A DNA stretch of 45,142 nt from Gemmatimonadota bacterium (GTDB lineage Bacteria; Gemmatimonadota; Gemmatimonadetes; Gemmatimonadales; GWC2-71-9). Under the pieces are notes generated by a model. The model saw only the letters and a list, made by a program, of their open reading frames with translations. It was not told the origin of the DNA and made no database searches. The first letter of the stretch is position 1; each line of letters begins with the position of its first letter. The DNA lies in the NCBI GenBank assembly GCA_022562295.1, contig JADFPO010000017.1, positions 1 to 45,142 of the forward strand, written 5' to 3'. This document shows positions 34,326 through 43,382 of this stretch, piece by piece. The position numbers were made by a program, and so were the translations under genes.

Positions 34326-35492
34326 TCAGCCGTTGAATGTCTCCCTTACGCGGTTCCAGAACCGGCGTCCCAAGCTCTCGTCGCCCGGCGGATCGCCCTC
34401 TAATTCAGCGAGCGAACGAAACAGCTCCTGTTGTTCGACGCTGAGGTTCGTTGGGGTCCACACCTGGAGGCGAATGTGCAGATCGCCCAGCCCCCCACGC
34501 GACAGACTGGGCAATCCCTTCCCCCGCACCGTCAACACCGAACCGGTCTGCGATCCGGCCGGTACCCGTACGTGCACATCCCCGAGTGGGGTCGGGATGT
34601 CGAACTCCTCAGACAAGGCGGCTTGACTGAACGATATCTGGAGATCGTAAACCAAATCGTCTCCGTGTCGTTCGAATTTGGGATCATCCTCGAGTTCCAG
34701 CCCAACGATCAGGTCACCCGATGCCCCTCCTCGCACCCCCGCACCTCCCTGACCCCTCAGCGTGAGATAGTTATTCTCGGCCACACCTGCCGGTACTTCG
34801 ATCTCGACGAGTTTCTCACCACGCTTGCGACCCTCACCCAAACAAGCAGTGCACGGGTGGTCGATCACTTTGCCCGATCCGTCACAAGCCGGACACCCGG
34901 TGACCGAAACGAAATTCCCAAAAAACGACTCAGTGGCCTGCCGCACTTCCCCCACGCCACCGCAGGTGGAGCATGTGACGGTAGAACCTCCCACCGCTAC
35001 CCCCGTGCCATCGCACACGTCGCAACGTTCCAGCGTGCGGAGCTTGACCTTGCGCTTGATTCCCTTCGCGATATCGGCCAGGGTCAGTCGAAGCGAGATG
35101 CGAACGTCCTGGCCGCGAAGTTTCTGTTGCTTTGCGCGACCTCTGCCACCGAAGATGGCCTCGAATCCGCCGGCTCCGCCGAAGTCGCGCATGAAGATAT
35201 TGAGTGCTTCGGACAGGTCGAACGACTGGAATCCACCAAAACCCCCGCCCCCGCCCCCGCCCGCAGCCGAACGGAGGCCAGCGTGACCGAAACGGTCGTA
35301 CTGCTGCCGCTGCGCGGGATCGCACAGCACCTCGTACGCCTCGGCCGCCTCCTTGAATTTTTCCTCCGCCCCCTTCGATCCGTTGTTCCGGTCGGGGTGG
35401 AATTCCATCGCTTTTCGCCGGTACGCCTTCTTTATCTCTGCTACCGGTGCGTCCTGCGAAACACCCAGGACGTCGTAGTAATCACGCGGCAT
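34326..35492 (-). CDS. dnaJ: Chaperone DnaJ
   Basis: DnaJ stimulates DnaK and binds unfolded substrates. The 388-residue type I protein has the J domain with HPD at 32-34, a Gly/Phe region (about 75-115), four zinc-finger repeats (CDVCDGTG, CSTCGGVG, CPACDGSG, CTACLGEG) and the C-terminal substrate domain (VPAGVAENNYLTLRGQG). It follows hrcA by 27 bp. grpE and dnaK, often in the same operon, are absent. Confidence 0.98.
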   Translation of the reverse strand: MPRDYYDVLGVSQDAPVAEIKKAYRRKAMEFHPDRNNGSKGAEEKFKEAAEAYEVLCDPAQRQQYDRFGHAGLRSAAGGGGGGGFGGFQSFDLSEALNIFMRDFGGAGGFEAIFGGRGRAKQQKLRGQDVRISLRLTLADIAKGIKRKVKLRTLERCDVCDGTGVAVGGSTVTCSTCGGVGEVRQATESFFGNFVSVTGCPACDGSGKVIDHPCTACLGEGRKRGEKLVEIEVPAGVAENNYLTLRGQGGAGVRGGASGDLIVGLELEDDPKFERHGDDLVYDLQISFSQAALSEEFDIPTPLGDVHVRVPAGSQTGSVLTVRGKGLPSLSRGGLGDLHIRLQVWTPTNLSVEQQELFRSLAELEGDPPGDESLGRRFWNRVRETFNG

Positions 35493-35519
35493 TGCTACTT
35501 GATAGACCCTCTCCCCAAC

Positions 35520-36557
35520 TCATCGATGTAGTTCTCCAATGAGACGGCTGGTATGCTCCACAATCGCGACGATCTTTTCGTATGGCATGCGGGTCGGCCC
35601 CATCACTCCCAGGACACCGCTGAGACCGTTTCGCTCGTAGGTGGAGGTCACGAGCGTCAGCGAACTCAGTTTGGGATCCAGGTGTTCCCCACCGATGGTC
35701 ACGGTGACGCCGCTCTTGTGCCTCGCGCGAAGTGCGCGCGTGAGCACGTCGCGCCGCTCCGTGAGTTCCAGCAAGTCACGCATTTTCTCTTGCGAGTGGA
35801 ACTCGGGTTGTTCGGCCAGCATCTGCGCGCTGCCCAGCATGACGTTGGGCTCGGCCTGCCCCGTGATGTCGAAGATCTGATCGGCCTCTTCCACGAAAAT
35901 GTTCAGCAGCTCGCTGCCTTCCTCCGTGGCCTCGTAATCGCGCAACCGTTCTCGCACCGTGGCTCGAATCTCTCGCAGCGACAAACCCGTGAGCCGCTCG
36001 TTGAGGACGGACGCAATCTTGTCGATCGCTTCCGACGGTAGGTTGGTCGCCACCTCGATGAAAATCGTTCGCGCGGCACCGTTCCTGAGCACCAACACCA
36101 TGAGGATCCGATCGCTGGAAACCGACAACAGCTGCAACTGCTCGACTACCGCATCCTCGAACGACGGAGTGATGGCGAAGCCGAGTTCCTGGGTGAGGAC
36201 GCCCAAAACCTTGGCGGCGTTGTACAGTATGGTCTCGATGGCCGTGACCTTCTTGCGTAACTCGCGATCGAGCGTTTCCTGCTGCGTCTGCGTGAGCAGG
36301 GAGGGTTCCATCAACCGGTCGACGTACACCCGGTACGCGAGGTCGGTGGGGATCCGCCCAGCCGACGTGTGCGGATGGTATAGGTAGCCCCGGTCCTCGA
36401 GATCGCTCATGGTGTTGCGAATCGTCGCCGCCGAGATGCCGAGACGGTAATTCTTGGCAATCGAGCGAGAGCCCGCCGGCTCGGCCGTCTTCACGTAGGA
36501 TCGTATGACGGCTTCGAGAACCTGGCGCTCCCGCTCCGTTAGGCTGTGGTCTTGCAT
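35520..36557 (-). CDS. hrcA: Heat-inducible transcription repressor HrcA
   Basis: HrcA represses chaperone operons through CIRCE elements. The 345-residue protein has the winged-helix start LTERERQVLEAVIRSYVKTAEPAGSRS (split motif), SAATIRNTMSDLEDRGYLYHPHTSAGRIPTD, and the C-terminal ILVSTYERNGLSGVLGVMGPTRMPYEKIVAIVEHTSRLI-type end. Each stretch matches the family. No CIRCE palindrome is visible upstream of hrcA, dnaJ or hemW in this window, so its targets are presumably elsewhere (groESL, dnaK). Confidence 0.96.
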   Translation of the reverse strand: MQDHSLTERERQVLEAVIRSYVKTAEPAGSRSIAKNYRLGISAATIRNTMSDLEDRGYLYHPHTSAGRIPTDLAYRVYVDRLMEPSLLTQTQQETLDRELRKKVTAIETILYNAAKVLGVLTQELGFAITPSFEDAVVEQLQLLSVSSDRILMVLVLRNGAARTIFIEVATNLPSEAIDKIASVLNERLTGLSLREIRATVRERLRDYEATEEGSELLNIFVEEADQIFDITGQAEPNVMLGSAQMLAEQPEFHSQEKMRDLLELTERRDVLTRALRARHKSGVTVTIGGEHLDPKLSSLTLVTSTYERNGLSGVLGVMGPTRMPYEKIVAIVEHTSRLIGELHR

Positions 36558-36584
36558 ACCCTCAAGTCTTTTAGTTTCAGCAAA

Positions 36585-37724
36585 TTAGCCACCTTCGACG
36601 GAGGTGGTCAAGGCAGCTACCAATGAGTCTAGCCTCAGCCAACCCTCAAGGGTAGCGCGGGCCTTGTGCCCGGCCAGCGTAAGCCATCCCTGCTCCACCA
36701 TCGAGTGCAGCGAGGAGGGGGGATGCGCACCCAGTTGTTCGGTGAGATCGGCACCCTCTGACGTGCGCAGCCCGAGGTAGAGTCGCTCGAGCCGATCTTG
36801 GTCTTCCGACAATCGCTCCTCACCGGCACGCGGATCCTGTTCTGCCAGCACCGCTCGGTCGTACTTGGCCCAATCCCGAATGTTCCAACGCCGCACACCG
36901 GCGACGAAACTGTGGGCCGACGGCCCTAAACCGAGATACGCCTTACGCTTCCAGTAGGCTTGGTTGTGGCGGCTGCGGCGTCCGGCAAGGGCGTAGTTGG
37001 AGATCTCGTAGTGTTCGAATCCTTCGCGGTCGAGAAGGTCGTGCAGTTGCAGGAATTCGTCGGCGTAGCCGGATTCGTCGGGTGCCTCGACGGCACCGCG
37101 ATTGATCCAACGTGACAGCGGAGTCCGCGGTTCCACCGTCAGTCCATAAGCCGAAACGTGGTCGGGACCGTGCTCCAGGAGCCGCTGCACGTCGCCCACG
37201 GGATCGCTGCCGAGCGAACGCGGCAACCCGAAGATCACATCGACCGAGACCGACGGCATGCCGGCATCCTTGAGAACGCGGACGGCGCTGGGCCCGTCTT
37301 CCGCCCTGTGCGGCCGGTGCATCCACTGGAGAACCGCCGGATTCAGCGACTGCACACCGAGCGAAACCCTATTGATACCCAGTGCCAACCAGTCGTCGAC
37401 GGCCGTCGGCGACACATCATCCGGATTCGCTTCAATAGTCACTTCCGGCTCTGCGGTCGCGAACCTCAACTCTGCGCGAAACAACCCAATCAACTGATCT
37501 AGCTGGTTGCGAGACAGGAGTGACGGGGTCCCGCCACCGAGATACAACGTCTCCAAGCGCTGGACGGCGTGATTCGTTTGTCGCAGCTCGAATTCCGTCT
37601 CGATCGCGCGCACGAAACGGTCCCCTGGTATGTCTTTCCGTACCGCGATGGCAAAATCGCAATACGAACACCGCCGCTTGCAGAAGGGAACGTGTACATA
37701 GACGTGGGTAGGGGGGGGGCACAT
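36585..37724 (-). CDS. hemW: Radical SAM heme chaperone HemW
   Basis: From ATG 37724 the 379-residue protein begins with YVHVPFCKRRCSYCDFA, giving the iron-sulfur cluster cysteines C15, C19 and C22 (C-x3-C-x2-C). GGGTPSLL, EANPDD and INRVSLGVQS follow. The residue after CDF is Ala rather than the extra Cys of true HemN, pointing to HemW, which delivers heme rather than oxidising coproporphyrinogen. No clear ribosome site precedes the ATG; GTG 37739 is an alternative. hemW-hrcA-dnaJ is a frequent order. Confidence 0.94.
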   Translation of the reverse strand: MCPPPTHVYVHVPFCKRRCSYCDFAIAVRKDIPGDRFVRAIETEFELRQTNHAVQRLETLYLGGGTPSLLSRNQLDQLIGLFRAELRFATAEPEVTIEANPDDVSPTAVDDWLALGINRVSLGVQSLNPAVLQWMHRPHRAEDGPSAVRVLKDAGMPSVSVDVIFGLPRSLGSDPVGDVQRLLEHGPDHVSAYGLTVEPRTPLSRWINRGAVEAPDESGYADEFLQLHDLLDREGFEHYEISNYALAGRRSRHNQAYWKRKAYLGLGPSAHSFVAGVRRWNIRDWAKYDRAVLAEQDPRAGEERLSEDQDRLERLYLGLRTSEGADLTEQLGAHPPSSLHSMVEQGWLTLAGHKARATLEGWLRLDSLVAALTTSVEGG

Positions 37725-37759
37725 GAGGTGAAGATAGGGCACGCGACGGGTCGATGGTG

Positions 37760-38860
37760 TCAATAAGCGGCCGACGCGCGAAGAGAACGGTGGAATATCT
37801 TGCCGGGATCCTGCACCACCAGTCCCCGAATCTCTAACGACGTCAACGCGGCGAGGGCGTCGGCAGGTGCGCACCGCAACTGCGCGGTAACGTCATCGAT
37901 CTGTTCGGCGCCCTCAGACAAGGCATCCAGGGTGCGGCGCTCCACCTCGGAGAGATCCGCCGGTAGCGACACTTGCGGCACCGTGGCCACCACCCCGTAC
38001 TCTTCCAGTACATCGCGCAACTCCAACGCCGGCTTGGCCCCGAGTTGCAGCAGACGGTTGGTGCCCGTCGAGACCTGGCTGGTTATGGGTCCGGGAATCG
38101 CCATCACCTCTCGCCCTTGGGTCAGGGCGCAATCAGCGGTAATGAGCGCCCCAGACCCCGCCCCCGCTTCGGCGATCAACGTCACCCTCGAAAGCCCGCT
38201 GATGATGCGGTTGCGGCGCGGAAAACTCCCGGCGTTAGGGCGTTCGCCGGGCGGGTATTCTGTTACCAGACAACCCTCTCGGGCCATCCGCTCGTACAGT
38301 CCACGATTCGCCGCCGGATACACGACGCCCAACCCATTTCCAAGCACGCCAACCGACCCGCCGCCCTTACCCCCTGCGTCGAGCGCCGCCTGGTGTGCTA
38401 ATGCGTCCAACCCCCGTGCCATGCCACTCACCACCGTCAAACCGGCCCGGGCCAGGCCACCGGCGAAAAGCGATGTCACTTCCGCGCCGTACCGGCTGTG
38501 ATCGCGGCTCCCGACGATCGCCACGCACGGCGACCGCAGCAGATCGAGATTGCCCAAGGCAAACAACAGCGTGGGAGCCTCGGGAATCTCCCGCAACCGG
38601 ATGGGAAACACCTCTTGTTCCGGCTGTAAGACCATACCACCCAACCGCCGCATCGATTCGATCACCCGCGCCCCCGCATCCGCGGATGTGTTGTGAATGG
38701 CCGTGGCAGCCGCCCGGGAGACGGTCGGAACTCGTCGGATTCGTTGCAACGGCGCGGCGAGCACCTCCTCCGCCGACCCAAAGACGCGCAAGAGCTGCTC
38801 GAGACGGACTCTGCCGACACCCGGTACGAGCGAAAGGGCTACATACGCCGCGCTCGGCAT
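37760..38860 (-). CDS. dprA: DNA processing protein DprA
   Basis: DprA loads RecA on incoming single-stranded DNA in natural transformation. The 366-residue product has an N-terminal helix-hairpin region (SLVPGVGRVRLEQLL), the Rossmann-like core with AIVGSRDHSRYG, VVSGMARGLDALAHQAAL and PAANRGLYERM, and a C-terminal winged-helix (DML1-like) domain. The ATG at 38860 is five nucleotides after the obg stop. Upstream frame to 38935 overlaps obg and is rejected. Confidence 0.95.
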   Translation of the reverse strand: MPSAAYVALSLVPGVGRVRLEQLLRVFGSAEEVLAAPLQRIRRVPTVSRAAATAIHNTSADAGARVIESMRRLGGMVLQPEQEVFPIRLREIPEAPTLLFALGNLDLLRSPCVAIVGSRDHSRYGAEVTSLFAGGLARAGLTVVSGMARGLDALAHQAALDAGGKGGGSVGVLGNGLGVVYPAANRGLYERMAREGCLVTEYPPGERPNAGSFPRRNRIISGLSRVTLIAEAGAGSGALITADCALTQGREVMAIPGPITSQVSTGTNRLLQLGAKPALELRDVLEEYGVVATVPQVSLPADLSEVERRTLDALSEGAEQIDDVTAQLRCAPADALAALTSLEIRGLVVQDPGKIFHRSLRASAAY

Positions 38861-38865
38861 GCCAG

Positions 38866-39894
38866 CTACCGAACTACCGCCTGGGCCTGCGCCTCCCCCC
38901 CCTCTCCCGCTCCCGAGGCATGGACCGACCGCCATAGTGTTTCTTTCAACTCGTCGAGTCCGCGGTGCGCCACCGATGAGATCGCGACGACGGCCCGCGC
39001 GGCGGGCGCTTCAATCGAAGGAGTCGCGGATTCCTCCGGCAGGAGATCGGTCTTGGTGAGCACGACGATGTGCGGCTTGTTGGCGAGTTCCTCGCCGTAT
39101 TGACGCGCCTCCGATCGAAGCAGCTCGTACACGGCCTGCGGGTCCGGGGCGTCGACGGGAACGAGGTACGCGATCATCCTCGTTCGCTCGACATGTTGCA
39201 GGAACCGATCCCCCAGGCCCTTGCCGGCGTGCGCCCCCTCGATGATTCCCGGAATGTCCGCCACCACCAGTGTGCGAGACTGTGAGAGCGACGCAACGCC
39301 CAGGTGCGGCACCAAAGTGGTGAACGGATAGTCCGCAATCTTGGGTCGCGCTTCGGAGATCACTGCCAGCAGAGTGCTCTTGCCGGCGTTGGGCTCGCCG
39401 AGGAGCCCAACGTCCGCGATCAGCTTGAGAACCAGCTCGACGCGTCGATGCTCTCCACGCTCGCCGGGTTGCCATTCGCGAGGTGCTTGGTGCGTTGCCG
39501 TCGCAAACCGGGCATTGCCACGACCACCGCGCCCACCCTGTGCGATGATGAGCTCATCCCCGACGACCAAGACCTCCCCAAGCTGGTCTCCGGTGGCAGC
39601 ATCAGAGACGATGGTGCCGGGCGGAACCGGCAGCCAGAGATCTTCACCCGACTTTCCCGTCTTGTTGCTGCCCTGGCCGTGGCGGCCGACCTCCGCTTTC
39701 CACTGCGCGCGATATGTATAATCGAGCAATGTCGAGAGGTGCGGAGACACTTTGACGTAGACGCTCCCCCCACGCCCGCCGTCTCCCCCATCCGGCCCGC
39801 CCTTCGGAACGAACTTCTCGCGCCGAAACGACATGGCTCCAGATCCGCCCGCGCCGGCGGTTACCTCAATGACTGCGCGGTCGATGAAGCTCAT
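38866..39894 (-). CDS. obg: GTPase Obg (CgtA)
   Basis: Obg is an essential GTPase of 50S assembly and stress response. The 342-residue protein has the Gly-rich Obg fold (GGSGAMSFRREKFVPKGGPDG), then a G domain with GEPNAGKS at 165-172, DIPG at 212-215 and TKTD at 279-282. The C-terminal OCT domain is absent, as in many short Obg proteins. It is the first gene of the long leftward cluster; only 98 bp separate it from the asparaginase stop. Confidence 0.97.
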   Translation of the reverse strand: MSFIDRAVIEVTAGAGGSGAMSFRREKFVPKGGPDGGDGGRGGSVYVKVSPHLSTLLDYTYRAQWKAEVGRHGQGSNKTGKSGEDLWLPVPPGTIVSDAATGDQLGEVLVVGDELIIAQGGRGGRGNARFATATHQAPREWQPGERGEHRRVELVLKLIADVGLLGEPNAGKSTLLAVISEARPKIADYPFTTLVPHLGVASLSQSRTLVVADIPGIIEGAHAGKGLGDRFLQHVERTRMIAYLVPVDAPDPQAVYELLRSEARQYGEELANKPHIVVLTKTDLLPEESATPSIEAPAARAVVAISSVAHRGLDELKETLWRSVHASGAGEGGEAQAQAVVR

Positions 39895-39992
39895 GTTGCC
39901 CTAGTTCCATGCCCGAATCTAGCACGCTGGCAGTCAGCATCGATCATCTTTTTATTGCGGTGCGTGGCAAATGCATGCCGCGCGCGGCGCAC

Positions 39993-41009
39993 TCAATGCG
40001 ACTTGGAGGAGGTAAACGTGATCGAGCCTCTCGGCTCGTACCTGCCCACAACCTCCCCGTTGGTATTCAGGATCACCGGCCTCGCAAATTCGGGCAGGCG
40101 TGACGCCGGAGCGGCTGCCAAGCCGAACTGGTGCAGCACCTCGACCAGCGCAACGGCAGCGGCCCGGTGGTCGCCATCGATGGCCTTGATCGCGATCCCC
40201 AGACCGGCCTCTATCGACGCCGCGCAATACACCCCGCCCGCACCGACCTTGGCAAGCATCTCGCCCGGATACGCGCGCATGAGGGCCGTGCAGAGTCTCC
40301 GTTTCCCTGCAACGAGATCTGCGTGTTTGGTAATCGCGGCAACGACTTGCCGCATGGCGCCGGACGAACGCGCACAGCGCGCGTAGCCCGTCGCCATCGC
40401 GCGGAGTGGCAGAGCCCAGGACACCACACCGCAGCCGTCGCCCGCAGCGCCGAGGGTGCTGCTCGGTACTCCGCACAAGGTGGCGATGGCCGAGCGACAA
40501 CGCTCCTGAACCGGGTGGCCCTCGATCGCGTAGTTCTCTGAATCCCAGCCGCAATGCTTTGCCAGCACCAACATCCCGGTGTGTTTGCCGGAGCAATTGC
40601 TGGCCACGCGAGAAAGCGGCGCCAGATCGACCTCATCCCACGTCCCATCTTCGCGCCGGAACCCGAGTTCCTTGGCGAGCGGGCGATGGGAACCACACAC
40701 CAACTGATCCTCGGTCAATCCCATGCGAGTCATCCACTCCTGGACGATCTGTACCTGGTACCGTTCCGAGTTGTGCGAGGCGCAAGCGAGAGCCAGCTCC
40801 CGTTCGCCGATCTCGAAACGTTCGGCCGCTCCGTCTTCGACGAGGGGGAGGGCTTGAAAAGGCTTTGCCGCTGAACGCATCGGCGTGACGAGGTCGGGGT
40901 CTCCATTCGACGCCAGCAGTTTGCCAGCGCCGTCGACGACGGCCACGGCCACTTCATGGCGCGTTTCCGTGACCTTTCCTCGAAGCGAGACAACATGTAA
41001 CCCGGTCAT
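39993..41009 (-). CDS. L-asparaginase, class 3 (Rhizobium etli type)
   Basis: The 338-residue protein belongs to the asparaginase II family, unrelated to the E. coli enzymes and similar to the thermolabile R. etli enzyme. The SxxK dyad is Ser46/Lys49 in RSAAKP. The metal-site region SNCSGKHTGM holds Cys139 and Lys142, and GDGCGV holds Cys193. It would hydrolyse asparagine to aspartate and ammonia in the cytoplasm (no signal peptide). It stands alone, divergent from the cold-shock gene. Confidence 0.9.
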   Translation of the reverse strand: MTGLHVVSLRGKVTETRHEVAVAVVDGAGKLLASNGDPDLVTPMRSAAKPFQALPLVEDGAAERFEIGERELALACASHNSERYQVQIVQEWMTRMGLTEDQLVCGSHRPLAKELGFRREDGTWDEVDLAPLSRVASNCSGKHTGMLVLAKHCGWDSENYAIEGHPVQERCRSAIATLCGVPSSTLGAAGDGCGVVSWALPLRAMATGYARCARSSGAMRQVVAAITKHADLVAGKRRLCTALMRAYPGEMLAKVGAGGVYCAASIEAGLGIAIKAIDGDHRAAAVALVEVLHQFGLAAAPASRLPEFARPVILNTNGEVVGRYEPRGSITFTSSKSH

Positions 41010-41300
41010 TCGATTTCGTGTGTTCCGCGGCTTGGTCGACGAGGCAATTGAGATGAGAAGCAGTTATAGTATGGCCACAGGCGAGGCGGCGGCAGCCTTT
41101 CGGCCCGCCACGGCGCACCGGGATTTTCAAACCGAGCGTGCCGGGCGCCTGCTTCACACAACAAAACGTGCTGTTCCACGACGAGCGAGTGGGCCCACCA
41201 TCGCTGCCCGACCTCCAGGACATCCTCAAGTGGGCATGGTCGAATACCCGCAATTCATCGCGGTGAAACAGCTAGCGGCACGGCTCCGACTGTCTCCCTG
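41010..41300. other. Intergenic region upstream of asparaginase and csp
   Basis: The 290 bp hold no gene that I trust. A near-consensus -10 (TATAAC, minus strand, 41068-41063) lies 54 bp before the asparaginase ATG without a matching -35. A 22-codon frame at 41236-41304 looks like the start of a helix-turn-helix domain but stops at once. Confidence 0.5.
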
Positions 41301-41329
41301 TTGACGAACCGTCAGATGGCCTCTAGCTT
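41301..41329 (+). promoter_or_regulatory. Promoter of the cold-shock gene
   Basis: TTGACG (41301-41306), a 17-bp spacer and TAGCTT (41324-41329). A start near 41336 would give a 5' leader of about 127 nt, typical of cold-shock genes whose leader RNA senses temperature. A strong GC-rich hairpin (GCCCGC, TCTG, GCGGGC; 41367-41383 region) lies in the leader. Confidence 0.65.
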
Positions 41330-41462
41330 CGTGTCAACCACCAAAGTACGAGGTTTCGATGGGTTCGCCCGCTCTGGCGGGCGGCCCAATGCAGTTCCGT
41401 AAAATCAGGTCGGTAGGTACGGCAACCCCGGAACTCCGACACAACCGCAAAGGGAGTACCGA

Positions 41463-41675
41463 ATGCGTACCACCGGAAAAGTGAAGTGGTTCAACGACGC
41501 GAAGGGGTTTGGCTTCATAACCCCCGAAGACGGACAGAAGGACTGTTTCGTACATCACTCTGCCATACAGGGAGAGGGCTTCAAGTCACTCGCCGAAGGC
41601 GAACGCGTCGAGTTCGACATTGTTCAGGGCGAAAAGGGGCCGGCAGCAGAAAACGTTACCAAGATCGGCGACTGA
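41463..41675 (+). CDS. csp: Cold-shock protein (CspA family)
   Basis: A 70-residue single cold-shock domain that binds single-stranded RNA and DNA and melts RNA structure. RNP1 reads KGFGFI and RNP2 reads CFVHHSAI; the [10 protein letters not shown] block is intact. AAGGGAG lies seven nucleotides before the ATG. It has a long leader and a strong terminator-like hairpin before the next gene, rpsU. Confidence 0.97.
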   Translation: MRTTGKVKWFNDAKGFGFITPEDGQKDCFVHHSAIQGEGFKSLAEGERVEFDIVQGEKGPAAENVTKIGD

Positions 41676-41694
41676 GCAAACAGCCGTCAGCGTG

Positions 41695-41730
41695 GGGCCA
41701 CTCTGGAGGTATCCCGGAGTGGCCCTTCAG
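41695..41730 (+). terminator. Hairpin between csp and rpsU (terminator or attenuator)
   Basis: GGGCCACTC (41695-41703) pairs perfectly with GAGTGGCCC (41717-41725), nine base pairs with a 13-nt loop. Only a weak T-rich tail (TTCAGCTTT) follows. I see no separate promoter before rpsU, so partial read-through from csp is likely. Confidence 0.65.
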
Positions 41731-41764
41731 CTTTCAGTAGGCACTTGAGTAGAACGGACGGAAC

Positions 41765-41968
41765 ATGACTGAAGTCAGGTTAGCCGAGGGTGATCGACTC
41801 GAGTGGGCCATCAAGACGTTCAAACGCAAGGTCCAGCGATCGGGAATCCTCAAGGATTTGCGTAAGAAGCGATTCTACCTAAAACCGAGCACGGCAAAGC
41901 GGCTGAAAGCCGCTGCGGCGCGCCGTCGCCGTAGGGCCGATCTCCGCCGGCGGGCCAGGTACACCTGA
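41765..41968 (+). CDS. rpsU: 30S ribosomal protein S21
   Basis: A 67-residue basic protein with the S21 pattern: EVRLAEGDRLEWAIKTFKRKVQRSGIL, then LRKKRFYLKPSTAKR and an Arg-rich C-terminus. S21 joins the small subunit late and helps initiation through the anti-Shine-Dalgarno region. GGACGGA precedes the ATG. Pairing csp with rpsU makes sense for translation at low temperature. Confidence 0.95.
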   Translation: MTEVRLAEGDRLEWAIKTFKRKVQRSGILKDLRKKRFYLKPSTAKRLKAAAARRRRRADLRRRARYT

Positions 41969-42086
41969 CCAACATGGTGTCCTGAGCCCGGCCACCCCGC
42001 CAAATCCGGGCGTCGCTCCCCTCCCCTTCCGGTGGCTGACAGCAGCACCGGTGAACTTATGGTTCCCTAGCAGCGTTTATCGTTAC

Positions 42087-43352
42087 ATGAAACGATGGCT
42101 TGCTGCGCCCGTGTTGGCGGGCATGTGCACGATGGCGCTGGCCTGCGGCGACGACCCGACCAATCCGGGAACCCCTGCCGATACGACATTGGCCGGGCTG
42201 CGGGTTGCTGGCGACAGCCAAGTCCAATTCCTCGAGACCGAATTGATCAACAAGCTGTCGGTACAACTCGTCGACCGGGCGGGCAATCCGGTCGCGCAAA
42301 CCGGTGTGCCCGTCGGGTGGACCGTGTTGGCAGGCGGCGGGGTGCTTGCCACCGATGGTAGCGTGACCACCACCGGCGGCGTGGCCACCGCGCGATGGAC
42401 TATGGGGCCCGAACCCGGGACCAATCGGGCGCGAGTCACGGTCGGTAACCTGCAGCCGGTCGAGTTTACGGCACGCGCCGCGCGGCAAGGCCCAATCGTG
42501 TTCGTGTCGAGTCGGCACGCGGGGTTTCGCGGCGACGACTTCGAAGGTTACCCTGGCGATCTCTTCGCGATGAACGAGGACGGCAGCGATGTGATCCGTA
42601 TTGTGACGCCGAGGCCGGAGATCAACTACTCTGCCAACCCCGCGTGGGCTCCCAACGGAGAGATCTTGCTGTTCAGTCTCATCGACCCGCGGCCGGCCGG
42701 CGGCATCCCAGGGCCTGTTTCACTTGGCGTGTTTTGGGTTTCGGCGACCGGGTTCAAGGAAGAACAGGTGCCTAGAACCGGCTTTCCCCCCGAGGTCGAT
42801 TTCCTCGAGGATCCCGCATGGGCACCGGACAACGAGCGCATCGTCGCCCACTCGACGCTCGATCGACAGCTCTACACGATGAATTTCGAGAGCACGACGA
42901 ACCTGACGAAACTCATTGGTTTCGGAGAATCGGCCCACTCCCCGAGTTGGTCGCCCGATGGTTCGAGAATCGCCTTTGCCTGTTCTTCAGGCGGGAAGAC
43001 TGACATCTGCCTCGTGGATTCCGACGGCGGTGGCCTGGAGAACCTCACCAACGGACCGGCGATCGACGGCGAACCGGATTGGGCCCCGGACGGGAGTCAG
43101 ATACTCTTCTCGCGCGACTCGCTCCTCGATGGAGGCATCTGGGTGACGAATGCCGATGGCAGCGGAGAGCGGCAGCTCTTCGCAGGGCGAGCAACTGCCC
43201 CGTCGTGGGCGCCAGACGGCACCAGGTTCCTCATGACCTGGACCCCTGCGGCCGGTCGGACGGACATCTACATGGTGGACGTAACCACGCTGGAGACGAT
43301 CAACCTCACCAACGCCGGCAGTCTCGACCGCCAGGCGATCTGGCGCAGGTAG
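42087..43352 (+). CDS. Lipoprotein with Ig-like domain and TolB/PD40 β-propeller repeats
   Basis: From ATG 42087 the 421-residue protein has a lipoprotein signal: MKRWLAAPVLAGMCTMALAC, with the lipobox Cys at residue 20. An Ig-like domain follows (about 30-130; LVDRAGNPVAQTGVPVGW). Then come at least five TolB-type propeller blades, each with the W(S/A)PDG motif (WAPNGE, WAPDNE, WSPDGS, WAPDGS, WAPDGT) and Asp-rich turns such as NEDGSD and NADGSG. It should be a membrane-anchored periplasmic binding or scaffold protein; no ligand is evident. GTG 42051 would displace the signal and is not favoured. Confidence 0.88.
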   Translation: MKRWLAAPVLAGMCTMALACGDDPTNPGTPADTTLAGLRVAGDSQVQFLETELINKLSVQLVDRAGNPVAQTGVPVGWTVLAGGGVLATDGSVTTTGGVATARWTMGPEPGTNRARVTVGNLQPVEFTARAARQGPIVFVSSRHAGFRGDDFEGYPGDLFAMNEDGSDVIRIVTPRPEINYSANPAWAPNGEILLFSLIDPRPAGGIPGPVSLGVFWVSATGFKEEQVPRTGFPPEVDFLEDPAWAPDNERIVAHSTLDRQLYTMNFESTTNLTKLIGFGESAHSPSWSPDGSRIAFACSSGGKTDICLVDSDGGGLENLTNGPAIDGEPDWAPDGSQILFSRDSLLDGGIWVTNADGSGERQLFAGRATAPSWAPDGTRFLMTWTPAAGRTDIYMVDVTTLETINLTNAGSLDRQAIWRR

Positions 43353-43354
43353 AT

Positions 43355-43382
43355 GAGCTACGAGCTACGGGCTACGAGCCGG
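43355..43382. repeat. Short 7-bp tandem array (GAGCTAC units)
   Basis: Four head-to-tail heptamers, GAGCTAC, GAGCTAC, GGGCTAC and GAGCCGG, begin two bases after the stop codon of the lipoprotein gene, in the 100-bp gap between convergent genes. Period and GCT core match the array at 241-303. No T-tract terminator was found in this gap. Confidence 0.75.

Noticed and set aside
36558-36600. CIRCE operator for HrcA
   Set aside because: No TTAGCACTC-N9-GAGTGCTAA or close variant upstream of hrcA, hemW or dnaJ.
39895-39992. Terminator after asparaginase
   Set aside because: A GC-rich palindrome and an A/T run exist, but the T run is on the plus strand and not placed after a stem in the direction of transcription.
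41236-41304. Short frame MVEYPQFIAVKQLAARLRLSPC that looks like the start of an excisionase-type helix-turn-helix
   Set aside because: It stops after 22 codons at the csp promoter; the bases after the stop read RTVRW, which would continue the motif, but one short resemblance is too little to call a pseudogene.
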